From: Xylocopa sonorina
Lineage: Eukaryota > Arthropoda > Insecta > Hymenoptera > Apidae
Direction: 5' to 3'
Length of the DNA stretch: 64,000 nucleotides
Assembly (NCBI RefSeq): GCF_050948175.1
Contig: NW_027490117.1
Coordinates: 1,612,001 to 1,676,000 of the forward strand
The notes beneath the pieces were generated by a model. The model had not been told where the DNA came from and searched no databases. It saw nothing but the letters and a program-made list of their open reading frames with translations. The translations under genes and the position numbers were made by a program. Every line of letters starts with the position of its first letter. The first letter of the stretch is position 1. Shown here in pieces: positions 29,301 through 40,199 of this stretch.

Positions 29301-31127
29301 TTCCAGACCGTAATAGAAACATTCAGATCCTTGTGCGACGTTGTAAACGAATTACAATTACAAACATTTAGTATCGCACAAACCTATCTAGACTCCGTAT
29401 CCTGGTCCCGAATCCAGAAAATCCTTCAGGACCTGTTTTATGAAACAACTGTCCAGATTACGGTCTGCCAGGGCCTCATTAAAACCCCTTCGGTCGAAGA
29501 GCGACTGAAAATAATAAGAGAAAACCACGACTCCCCTGTGGGAGGTCACAAAGGGGTTAATAAAACTTATTCTCGCATCAGACAACAATACTTTTGGCCA
29601 AACATGAAAACACAAATACAAGAATATATTGGCAAATGTAAAAGTTGTCAGACAGAGAAACTGGTCCGGGTAAAGACCAGACAGCCTCTCACTTTAACCG
29701 ACACCCCTGGCAGGGCATTCGATAAGATTTCAATGGACGTAATGGGTCCTCTTCCCGAAACTTCCGACGGTTATACCAGTATCCTCACGATCCAAGATCT
29801 CCTCACTAAATACTCAATCGCAGTTCCTCTCAAAACCACCACCGCAGTAGACATTGCCGAAGCTTTAATAAAAGAATTCATTTGTAAGTTCGGATGCCCG
29901 AAAGGCATACTCACGGACCAAGGTTCGAACTTTATAAATAGCTTGATTAAAGCCATAGCAATCAAATTCCGTATTAAGCAATACAAGTCCACTGCGTTCC
30001 ATCCACAGACAAACGGGTCCGTTGAACGATCTCACCACGTCCTGGCCGAATATCTGAAGCATTACATAGAGTCGAGTAACGATTGGGTGAATTGGTTACC
30101 GTACGCAATGTTTTCATACAACACCAGTGTGCACGAGGGTACATTATACACCCCACACGAACTAGTGTTCGGCAGGATAGCTAGGACGCCGTCAGCCACT
30201 CCTTTTCAGGACAGCTCTGATAACGAAACTTATAGCGACTATCTTATACAACTTCAGGAGAAAAACTCGAAATCTCAGGATTTGGCTAAAGCCAATCTAG
30301 ACAATGCGAAACGCCGTTCCAAATATTATTATGACCGAAATCTCAATGTCCAAAACTTCGAGGTAGGCCAATGGGTCTATCTTTTAAAAGAGCCGAACAA
30401 ACATAAGTTCCAGGCACAGTATTCTGGACCGTACCGTATCCTCGAAATTTTGGGCAATTGTAATGTTAAGCTGAATGTGAAAGGGCGCCATAAAGTTGTT
30501 CATACGAACAAAATCAAAATTTGTAAACGAATGCATAGTATGCAGAGTGTGGATGCTAGTGAAAGAAAAGTGCGAAAAACTGAAAATGAAGTCAGTGAGA
30601 GCAGTGACATTCAAACGAACGCTGAAAGTGAAAGCGACGAAAGTGCCTGCAATCCGAAGGAAGCCCGCAGTCACGGTCCAATCTCCAAACGTTATCGCCA
30701 GGATCAACCAGGCGAAAAACCTCAGATTCCGCAGCATCCAGCCGACAGGACCAAGAGAAGGATCCAGCATCCCGAAATCTACCCAACAGACAAGAGATCT
30801 CGGCATGGCCGAGATTCTTTTTCCAAGGGGGGTGGTGTAACGTCAGGCGTACCGCCTGCCACCCTCCGGCGTCCACCTCATCATCCCCAGCATCCGTATC
30901 CGGAGCCCCTGCACACGGGCCACCCGCCGACTCGCCGTCCCTACAGAAGGAGACAAAGGTACGAGAGGGAAGAGGGATGCAGCATGCCGCGCCCACGCGC
31001 GATCTCCACACACGAGGGGGAGGACTTCACCCCGTATTACGAGGGCGAGGAGCTCTCCGACACGTACTGGGTCGAATCCCCAGCAATCAGGAAGCCCTAT
31101 ACGTACTTCTCGTACATGTGGGATTAG
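26208..31127 (+). CDS. pol: Pol polyprotein of E3 (protease, RT, RNase H, integrase)
   Basis: The frame is open for 1,639 codons in the -1 frame to gag, given from just after the TAA at 26205-26207. The Met at 26400 precedes the protease DTG by two codons and is used below only for numbering. Domains in order: protease (DTG 3-5, ILG 69-71); proline-rich linker (about 130-143); a beta-rich-looking domain of unknown role (about 168-242); RT (D486, D550, D551); RNase H (D697, E738, D763); integrase zinc finger (H1043, H1050, C1080, C1083); D1113, D1173, E1209; GPY/F at 1343; and a tail ending inside the 3' LTR. Three residues differ from E2: V to I before the integrase, I to N near 1300, and T to R near the C terminus. 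All catalytic residues are intact. Confidence 0.95.
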   Translation, partial: KFGKRQWPPHPPRDRWRGRVPSPSSRREQLQRGNRRNAAINITGKTSTPNVILKSDLLISPTRFMVDTGAEINIIKRSALKASARIDKSEIVIITGVTDGKTATLGTVNLVIFGRVVPFNVVEDDFPLKPSGILGSGFCMDAEISFPNKIIKWNGKRIPFEDDIEALEEPSPESKIKPLLSPKRKQAPRTESIPPPPPRPPRKSSPPLKRDATTKSKLRTQDKAASPKSGDRISIPPRSNIGIKVRVVNSNLAEGIIPRIDLAPGIFFGNALVRVIRGKAVTRIINSSDRAVEIALPEIILEPAQIMTPLHEEDSPSLYPVFSKSTKSNVSAVPIGSSQKGKTSISFSNQTPYSTIETPPSRCKIANVQQISYAQAVKNNVQQAPLKQTSKSANLSKSRLDRILSLLRLDHLNAEEREHVVRLVQSTQELFHIEGDKLGHTSATTHKIPTVDDRPVNVKQYRFPPAHKEEIRRQVDKFLQNGVISPSKSPYNSPLWVVPKKPDSLGNKQWRVVIDYRALNEKSVADAYPLPCITEILDQLGSAKYFSTFDLASGFHQIPMEPADAPKTAFSTPHGHYEFKRMPFGLKNAPATFQRLMDNVLSGLQGNEIFVYLDDIVIYASSLQEHRLKFDKLTQRLKEANLVLQPDKCEFLRREVSYLGHIISEHGVKPDPAKISAVKNFPRPRNAKQIKQFLGLAGYYRRFIANFSNIAKPLTNLLKKDAPFVWRNEQENSFVKLRDCLCEAPILQYPNFKQPFVITTDASAEAIGAILSQGPIGRDLPIAYTSRLLNAAEKNYSTIEKECLAIVYAVHYFRPYIYGNQFKLVTDHRPLVWMNSVKDPSSRLVRWRLKLAEFDYEMVYKSGKTNLNADALSRNPAQIFPLSYSENSEDDIFDVPPETRKKYTTLAPPPTPVTSEPELPTPGTSFRTNTAPPPQVASDSTDFYTPAPNEFFRREPLFNFSRDALSTRRDNVVVFVTQSGHPYDTGAKDLANAEKFLPNKNHVLTKAKVIQIGNEFQIQLPIIEHSTRSINFQTVIETFRSLCDVVNELQLQTFSIAQTYLDSVSWSRIQKILQDLFYETTVQITVCQGLIKTPSVEERLKIIRENHDSPVGGHKGVNKTYSRIRQQYFWPNMKTQIQEYIGKCKSCQTEKLVRVKTRQPLTLTDTPGRAFDKISMDVMGPLPETSDGYTSILTIQDLLTKYSIAVPLKTTTAVDIAEALIKEFICKFGCPKGILTDQGSNFINSLIKAIAIKFRIKQYKSTAFHPQTNGSVERSHHVLAEYLKHYIESSNDWVNWLPYAMFSYNTSVHEGTLYTPHELVFGRIARTPSATPFQDSSDNETYSDYLIQLQEKNSKSQDLAKANLDNAKRRSKYYYDRNLNVQNFEVGQWVYLLKEPNKHKFQAQYSGPYRILEILGNCNVKLNVKGRHKVVHTNKIKICKRMHSMQSVDASERKVRKTENEVSESSDIQTNAESESDESACNPKEARSHGPISKRYRQDQPGEKPQIPQHPADRTKRRIQHPEIYPTDKRSRHGRDSFSKGGGVTSGVPPATLRRPPHHPQHPYPEPLHTGHPPTRRPYRRRQRYEREEGCSMPRPRAISTHEGEDFTPYYEGEELSDTYWVESPAIRKPYTYFSYMWD
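26214..26262 (+). promoter_or_regulatory. -1 ribosomal frameshift signal (gag-pol) of E3
   Basis: GGGAAAC at 26214-26220 reads G GGA AAC in the gag frame, a canonical X XXY YYZ slippery heptamer. A 6-base spacer (26221-26226) follows. Next comes a hairpin with stem GGCCTC/GAGGCC (26227-26232 with 26257-26262), a 2x2 internal loop, stem CACC/GGTG (26235-26238 with 26251-26254) and a 12-base loop. The last stop in the pol frame ends at 26207, 6 bases before the heptamer, so a slip here enters an open pol frame. No protein evidence exists in the sequence itself. Confidence 0.72.
30825..30835 (+). other. Polypurine tract of E3
   Basis: AAGGGGGGTGG lies immediately before the TGTAACGTC start of the 3' LTR, identical to E2. 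It overlaps the pol coding frame. Confidence 0.8.
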
Positions 31128-32397
31128 AATAAGCACACTACTCACCTATGTACATACACACCAACACACACCTAGATTTAAGTGAATATATGTATATATT
31201 TTATTCATGCACGGTTATGTTCCGTTGCACTCGCGCGCACACTCGACGCTCGCGGCTCACGCTTAACGCGGGCCGCGCCCCACTCCGAACGGCCGCCCCA
31301 CCACGAGGGCCGAGCGGCCGCCCTACTCCGACCGTCCGCCCCACCGCGAGGGCCCAGCGACTCGCGCGCCGCGCGACCCGAGGAGGTCGCGGACGCGAGA
31401 TCCGAGAGTCAGTTCCAATCTTACCTCCGAACGGGAGAGTTCCAATCTCACCTCCGAACGGGAGAGTTGGTATCTCATCTCCGAACTGGAGAGTTCGCAT
31501 CTCATCTCCAAACCGAGGAGTTCTAATCCAGCATCCGAACGATGCACTTCCGATCCGAGCAATAGGCTCATTCGCAACGAGCAATTAGCTCTAATGCATT
31601 CGTCTCTATCCATACTCCCATAGCGGAGTCCATTCGATACTTTATACTATTTCTAATTCTCATTGTAATCGCTAGTCAGTAACTTAGAACTTAGTCAAGT
31701 GTATTTAGTATAGTGAAATCATAGAATATAGTTTATTTTTACCAGATTCAAAGTATCTTTATTCGAGTTCAAATACAATTCCTTAATTCTACTCCACGGG
31801 TACGCTCGCGATTATTCTATTTCTATATCTCATCTGCGATAGTCTTGAGGCTCGACGACTAGAGCGAACCAGCGCTTAGTTGCTCCATCCTCACTTCTAC
31901 CGTATACAGAATATCTTGCGCCCAGGTTGATCCCGGTAAGCTAGAGCGAACCAACGCTTAGCCGCGCCGTACTCGACCGAAGTTCAAGTATTCTCGACGA
32001 GCCTTGCACCTCCGACAAAGCGTACACGACGCGCGGGGAGGAGAGAGTTTATTCGTCGTCTCGCTCGGGAATACGTGGGTGATGCACCGGAATATTCAAT
32101 TTCCTGCGTTCGAGTCCTGGTTCCTGTGAAGGAGGTTTCCTTCGCCGCACGACCCGTACCTTCGTTCCAGCCGTACGCCGCCGCCATCCCGGTTGCGGAT
32201 CCAAGGCGCTCCAGGTACCTGGAAAGAGAAATCAGACAGCGGAATCAAGCCTTCGCAAGGTAAGTTTAGTGTTAATTACCGTTTTATCGAGTCCGAAACG
32301 CCAACGAACCCGGTCCGGACGCAATTCGCGTTATTTTCGGGAACGGTTACGACTTTGTGCCACCGTTGCGAGCGCAACCGCACCTCGGGACGTGACA
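30836..32397 (+). repeat. 3' LTR of E3 (1,562 bp)
   Basis: It begins TGTAACGTC and ends GACGTGACA, then satellite ATAC. Its first 292 bases encode the end of pol (stop at 31125-31127). It is closer to the E1 5' LTR than to its own partner at 23394-24926. It has four 27-bp units at 31410-31523. Confidence 0.94.
31410..31523. repeat. 27-bp minisatellite in E3 3' LTR (4 units)
   Basis: Four units plus a 6-base partial are present (114 bp). The first unit differs from that of E1. Confidence 0.78.
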
Positions 32398-34401
32398 ATA
32401 CATAATACTTCGCAAATCATGTTATATCTTACCATGAAACATAGAAATGAGATGCGATATCGCGTTTTAAGGATCATATGAACTCTATTGCTACGATACG
32501 TAGACATCTGCAAACGCTATTTCCTTGCAAGGAAGTGTCGCTGTTACATTCATTTGAAGTGTAGACGAGGAATACATAACACTTCGCAAATCATATTATA
32601 TCTTACCATGAAACATAGAAATGAGATGCGATATCGCGTTTTAAGAAGCATTAGAGCAATATTGCTACGATAGGTAGACATTTGCAAACGCTATTTCCTT
32701 GCAAGGAAGTGTCGCATTTACATTCATTTGAAGTGTAGACGAGGAATACATAACACTTCGCAAATCATATTATATCTTACCATGAAACATAGAAATGAGA
32801 TGCAATATCGCGTTTTAAGAAGCATTAGAACTGTATCGCTACGATACCAAGACATCTGCAGACACTATTTCCTAGCAAGGAAGTGTCGCATTTACATTCA
32901 CTTGAAGTGTAGACGAGGAATACATAACACTTCGCAAATCGTATTATATCTTACCATGAAACATAGAAATGAGATGCGATATCGCGATTTAAGAAGCATT
33001 AGAACTCTATTGCTACGATACGTAGACATCTGCAAACGCTATTTGCTTGCAAGGAAGTGTCGCATTTACAATCATTTGAAATGCAGACGAGGAATACATA
33101 ACACTTCGCAAACCATATTATATCTTACCATGAAACATAGAAATGAGATGCCATATCGCGTTTTAAGAAGCATTAGAACTCTATTGCTACGATACGTAGA
33201 CATCTGCAAACGCTATTTCCTAGCGAGGAAGTATCGCATTCACATTCATTTGAAGTGTAGACGAGGAATACATAACACTTCGCAAATCATGTTATATCTT
33301 ACCATGAAACATAGAAATGAGATGCGATATCGCGTTTTAAGAATCATATGAACTCTATTGCTATGATACGTAGACATCTGCAAACGCTATTTCCTTGCAA
33401 GGAAGTGTCGCATTTACATTCATTTGTAGTGCAGACGAGGAATACATAACACTTCGCAAATCATGTTATATCTTACCATGAAACATAGAAATGAGATGCG
33501 ATTTCGCGTTTTAAGAAGCATTAGAAAGCTATTGCTACGATACGTAGACATCTGCAAACGCTATTTCCTAGCGTGGAAGTATTGCATTTACATTCATTTG
33601 AAGTGTAGACGAGGAATACATAACACTTCGCAAATGATATTATATCTTACCATGAAACATAGAAATGAGATGCGATATCGCGTTTTAAGAAGCATTAGAA
33701 CTGTATCGCTACGATACCTAGACATCTGCAGACACTATTTCCTAGCAAGGAAGTGTCGCATTTACATTCACTTGAAGTGTAGACGAGGAATACATAACAC
33801 TTCGCAAATCGTATTATATCTTACCATGAAACATAGAAATGAGATGCGATATCGCGTTTTAAGAAGCATTAGAGCAATATTGCTACGATAGGTAGACATT
33901 TGCAAACGCTATTTCCTTGCAAGGAAGTGTCGCATTTACATTCATTTGAAGTGTAGACGAGGAATACATAACACTTCGCAAATCATATTATATCTTACCA
34001 TGAAACATATAAATGAGATGCAATATCGCGTTTTAAGAAGCATTAGAACTGTATCGCTACGATACCTAGACATCTGCAGACACTATTTCCTAGCAAGGAA
34101 GTGTCGCATTTACATTCATTTGAATCGTAGACGAGGAACGCATAACACTTCGCAATGAATATTATATCTTATCATGAAACATAGATATGAGATGCAATAT
34201 CTCGTTTTAAGAAGCATTTGAACACTATTGCTTCGATACGTAGACATCTGCAAACGCTATTTCCTTGCAAGGAAGTGTCGCATTTACAATCATTTGAAAT
34301 GCAGACGAGGAACGCATAACACTTCGCAATGAATATTATATCTTATCATGAAACATAGATATGAGATGCAATATCTCGTTTTAAGAAGCATTTGAACACT
34401 A

Positions 34402-36153
34402 TTGCTTCGATACGTAGACATCTGCAAACGCTATTTCCTTGCAAGGAAGTGTCGCATATACATTCATTTGAAGTGTAGAGGAGGAATACATAACACTTCG
34501 CAAATCATATTATATCTTACCATGAAACATATAAATGAGATGCGATATCGCGTTTTAAGCAGCATTAGAAAGCTATTGCTACGATACGTAGACATCTGCA
34601 AACGCTATTTCCTAGCGAGGATGTGTCGCATTCACATTCATTTGAAGTGTAGACGAGGAATACAGAACACTTCGCAAATCATATTATATCTTACCATGAA
34701 ACATAGAAATGAGATGCGATTTCGCGTTTTAAGAAGCATTAGAAAGCTATTGCTACGATACGTAGACATCTGCAAACGCTACTTCCTAGCGAGGAAGTAT
34801 CGCATTCACATTCATTTGAAGTGTAGACGAGGAATACATAATACTTCGCAAATCATGTTATATCTTACCATGAAACATAGAAATGAGATGCGATATCGCG
34901 TTTTAAGGATCATATGAGCTCTATTGCTACGATACGTAGACATCTGCAAACGCTATTTCCTTGCAAGGAAGTGTCGCTGTTACATTCATTTGAAGTGTAG
35001 ACGAGGAATACATAACACTTCGCAAATCATATTATATCTTACCATGAAACATAGAAATGAGATGCAATATCGCGTTTTAAGAAGCATTAGAACTGTATCG
35101 CTACGATACCTAGACATCTGCAGACACTATTTCCTAGCAAGGAAGTGTCGCATTTACATTCACTTGAAGTGTAGACGAGGAATACATAACACTTCGCAAA
35201 TCGTATTATATCTTACCATGAAACATAGAAATGAGATGCGATATCGCGTTTTAAGAAGCATTAGAACTCTATTGCTACGATACGTAGACATCTGCAAACG
35301 CTATTTCCTTGCAAGGAAGTGTCGCATTTACAATCATTTGAAATGCAGACGAGGAACGCATAACACTTCGCAATGAATATTATATCTTATCATGAAACAT
35401 AGATATGAGATGCAATATCTCGTTTTAAGAAGCATTTGAACACTATTGCTTCGATACGTAGACATCTGCAAACGCTATTTCCTTGCAAGGAAGTGTCGCA
35501 TTTACATTCATTTGAAGTGTAGAGGAGGAATACATAACACTTCGCAAATCATATTATATCTTACCATGAAACATATAAATGAGATGCGATATCGCGTTTT
35601 AAGCAGCATTAGAAAGCTATTGCTACGATACGTAGACATCTGCAAACGCTATTTCCTAGCGAGGATGTGTCGCATTCACATTCATTTGAAGTGTAGACGA
35701 GGAATACAGAACACTTCGCAAATCATATTATATCTTACCATGAAACATAGAAATGAGATGCGATTTCGCGTTTTAAGAAGCATTAGAAAGCTATTGCTAC
35801 GATATGTAGACATCTGCAAACGCTACTTCCTAGCGAGGAAGTATCGCATTCACATTCATTTGAAGTGTAGACGAGGAATACATAATACTTCGCAAATCAT
35901 GTTATATCTTACCATGAAACATAGAAATGAGATGCGATATCGCGTTTTAAGGATCATATGAACTCTATTGCTACGATACGTAGACATCTGCAAACGCTAT
36001 TTCCTTGCAAGGAAGTGTCGCAGTTACATTCATTTGAAGTGTAGACGAGGAATACATAACACTTCGCAAATCATATTATATCTTACCATGAAACATAGAA
36101 ATGAGATGCGATATCGCGTTTTAAGAAGCATTAGAGCAATATTGCTACGATAG
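34402..36153 (+). repeat. Tandem 6-monomer (1,044-bp) duplication in satellite
   Basis: The pattern starting at 34402 (GAGGAGGAATAC monomer, then AGCAGC and GAGGATGTG variants) recurs at 35446. The GTGTCGCTGTTAC monomer at 34924 corresponds to 35968 (GTGTCGCAGTTAC). The near identity indicates a recent local duplication. Confidence 0.7.
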
Positions 36154-39100
36154 GTAGACATTTGCAAACGCTATTTCCTTGCAAGGAAGTGTCGCATTTA
36201 CATTCATTTGAAGTGTAGACGAGGAATACATAACACTTCGCAAATCATACTATATCTTACCATGAAACATAGAAATGAGATGCAATATCGCGTTTTAAGA
36301 AGCATTAGAACTGTATCGCTACGATACCAAGACATCTGCAGACACTATTTCCTAGCAAGGAAGTGTCGCATTTACATTCACTTGAAGTGTAGACGAGGAA
36401 TACATAACACTTCGCAAATCGTATTATATCTTACCATGAAACATAGAAATGAGATGCGATATCGCGATTTAAGAAGCATTAGAACTCTATTGCTACGATA
36501 CGTAGACATCTGCAAACGCTATTTGCTTGCAAGGAAGTGTCGCATTTACAATCATTTGAAATGCAGACGAGGAATACATAACACTTCTCAAACCATATTA
36601 TATCTTACCATGAAACATAGAAATGAGATGCCATATCGCGTTTTAAGTAGCATTAGAACTCTATTGCTACGATACGTAGACATCTGCAAACGCTATTTCC
36701 TAGCGAGGAAGTATCGCATTCACATTCATTTGAAGTGTAGACGAGGAATACATAACACTTCGCAAATCATGTTATATCTTACCATGAAACATAGAAATGA
36801 GATGCGATATCGCGTTTTAAGAATCATATGAACTCTATTGCTATGATACGTAGACATCTGCAAACGCTATTTCCTTGCAAGGAAGTGTCGCATTTACATT
36901 CATTTGTAGTGCAGACGAGGAATACATAACACTTCGCAAATCATGTTATATCTTACCATGAAACATAGAAATGAGATGCGATTTCGCGTTTTAAGAAGCA
37001 TTAGAAAGCTATTGCTACGATACGTAGACATCTGCAAACGCTATTTCCTAGCGTGGAAGTATCGCATTCACATTCATTTGAAGTGTAGACGAGGAATACA
37101 TAGCACTTCGCAAATCATGTTATATCTTACCATGAAACATAGAAATGAGATGCGATATCGCCTTTTAATAATCATATGAACTCTATTGCTACGATACGTA
37201 GAAATCTGCAATCGTTATTTCCTAGCGAGGAAGTGTCGCATTCACATTCATTTGAAGTGTAGACGAGGAATACATAATACTTCGCAAATCATATTATATC
37301 TTACCATGAAACATAGAAATGAGATGCGATATCGCGTTTTAAGAAGCATTAGAACACTATCGCTACGATACCTAGACATCTGCAGACGCTATTTCCTAGC
37401 AAGGAAGTGTCGCATTTACATTCATTTGAAGTGTAGACGAGGAATACATAACACTTCGCAAATCGTATTATATCTTACCATGAACCAAAGAAATGAGATG
37501 CGATATCGCGTTTTAAGGATCATAAGAACTCTATTGCTACGATACGTAGACATCTGCAAACGCTATTTCCTTGCAAGGAAGTGTCGCATTTACATTCATT
37601 TGAATCGTAGACGAGGAACGCATAACACTTCGCAATGAATATTATATCTTATCATGAAACATAGATATGAGATGCAATATCTCGTTTTAAGAAGCATTTG
37701 AACACTATTGCTTCGATACGTAGACATCTGCAAACGCTATTTCCTTGCAAGGAAGTGTCGCATTTACATTCATTTGAAGTGTAGAGGAGGAATACATAAC
37801 ACTTCGCAAATCATATTATATCTTACCATGAAACATATAAATGAGATGCGATATCGCGTTTTAAGCAGCATTAAAAAGCTATTGCTACGATACGTAGACA
37901 TCTGCAAACGCTACTTCCTTGCAAGGAAGTGTCGCTGTTACATTCATTTGAAGTGTAGACGAGGAATACATAACACTTCGCAAATCATATTATATCTTAC
38001 CATGAAACATAGAAATGAGATGCGATATCGCGTTTTAAGAATCATAAGAACTCTATTGCTACGATACGTAGACATCTGCAAACGCTATTTCCTTGCAAGG
38101 AAGTGTCGCATTTACATTCATTTGAAGTGCAGACGAGGAATACATAACACTTCGCAAATCATATTATATCTTACCATGAAACATAGAAATGAGATGCGAT
38201 ATCGCGTTTTAAGAAGCATTAGAGCAATATTGCTACGATAGGTAGACATTTGCAAACGCTATTTCCTTGCAAGGAGGTGTCGCATTTACATTCATTTGAA
38301 GTGTAGACGAGGAATACATAACACTTCGCAAATGATATTATATCTTACCATGAAACATAGAAATGAGATGCGATATCGCGTTTTAAGAAGCATTAGAACT
38401 GTATCGCTACGATACCTAGACATCTGCAGACACTATTTCCTAGCAAGGAAGTGTCGCATTTACATTCACTTGAAGTGTAGACGAGGAATACATAACACTT
38501 CGCAAATCGTATTATATCTTACCATGAAACATAGAAATGAGATGCGATATCGCGTTTTAAGAAGCATTAGAACTCTATTGCTACGATACGTAGACATCTG
38601 CAAACGCTATTTCCTAGCGAGGAAGTATCGCATTCACATTCATTTGAAGTGTAGACGAGGAATACATAACACTTCGCAAATCATGTTATATCTTACCATG
38701 AAACATAGAAATGAGATGCGATATCGCGTTTTAAGAATCATATGAACTTTATTGCTATGATACGTAGACATCTGCAAACGCTATTTCCTTGCAAGGAAGT
38801 GTCGCATTTACATTCATTTGTAGTGCAGACGAGGAATACATAACACTTCGCAAATCATGTTATATCTTACCATGAAACATAGAAATGAGATGCGATTTCG
38901 CGTTTTAAGAAGCATTAGAAAGCTATTGCTACGATACGTAGACATCTGCAAACGCTATTTCCTAGCGTGGAAGTATCGCATTCACATTCATTTGAAGTGT
39001 AGACGTGGAATACATAGCACCTCGCAAATCATGTTATATCTTACCATGAAACATAGAAATGAGATGCGATATCGCCTTTTAATAATCATATGAACTCTAT

Positions 39101-40199
39101 TGCTACGATACGTAGACATCTGCAATCGTTATTTCCTAGCGAGGAAGTGTCGCATTCACATTCATTTGAAGTGTAGACGAGGAATACATAATACTTCGCA
39201 AATCATATTATATCTTACCATGAAACATAGAAATGAGATGCGATATCGCGTTTTAAGAAGCATTAGAACACTATCGCTACGATACCTAGACATCTGCAGA
39301 CGCTATTTCCTAGCAAGGAAGTGTCGCATTTACATTCATTTGAAGTGTAGACGAGGAATACATAACACTTCGCAAATCGTATTATATCTTACCATGAACC
39401 AAAGAAATGAGATGCGATATCGCGTTTTAAGGATCATAAGAACTCTATTGCTACGATACGTAGACATCTGCAAACGCTATTTCCTTGCAAGGAAGTGTCG
39501 CATTTACATTCATTTGAATCGTAGACGAGGAACACATAACACTTCGCAATGAATATTATATCTTATCATGAAACATAGATATGAGATGCAATATCTCGTT
39601 TTAAGAAGCATTTGAACACTATTGCTTCGATACGTAGACATCTGCAAACGCTATTTCCTTGCAAGGAAGTGTCGCATTTACATTCATTTGAAGTGTAGAG
39701 GAGGAATACATAACACTTCGCAAATCATATTATATCTTACCATGAAACATATAAATGAGATGCGATATCGCGTTTTAAGCAGCATTAGAAAGCTATTGCT
39801 ACGATACGTAGACATCTGCAAACGCTACTTCCTTGCAAGGAAGTGTCGCTGTTACATTCATTTGAAGTGCAGACGAGGAATACATAACACTTCGCAAATC
39901 ATATTATATCTTACCATGAAACATAGAAATGAGATGCGATATCGCGTTTTAAGAATCATAAGAACTCTATTGCTACGATACGTAGACATCTGCAAACGCT
40001 ATTTGCTTGCGAGGAAGGGTCGCATTTACATTCATTTGAAATGCAGACGAGGAATACATAACACTTCGCAAATCATATTATATCTTACCATGAAACATAG
40101 AAATGAGATGCCATATCGCGTTTTAAGAAGCATTAGAACTCTATTGCTACGATACCTAGACATCTGCAGACACTATTTCCTAGCAAGGAAGTGTCGCAT

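Larger units (their letters stand above)
23394..32397 (+). mobile_element. Full-length Ty3/Gypsy LTR retrotransposon E3, probable recombinant (9,004 bp)
   Basis: This is a plus-strand element: 5' LTR 23394-24926, primer-binding site, gag, pol, polypurine tract, 3' LTR 30836-32397. The internal region is 5,909 bp, the same length as in E2. Unlike E2, the LTRs differ by 29 bp in length and at about 16 or more substitutions. The flanks are GTAG on the left and ATAC on the right, so no target duplication is present. The satellite resumes 68 bp out of phase. Both ORFs remain open. Confidence 0.95.

Noticed and set aside
30430..30835. Envelope gene between integrase and 3' LTR
   Set aside because: The region is the continuation of pol. 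There is no separate ORF, signal peptide or membrane segment.
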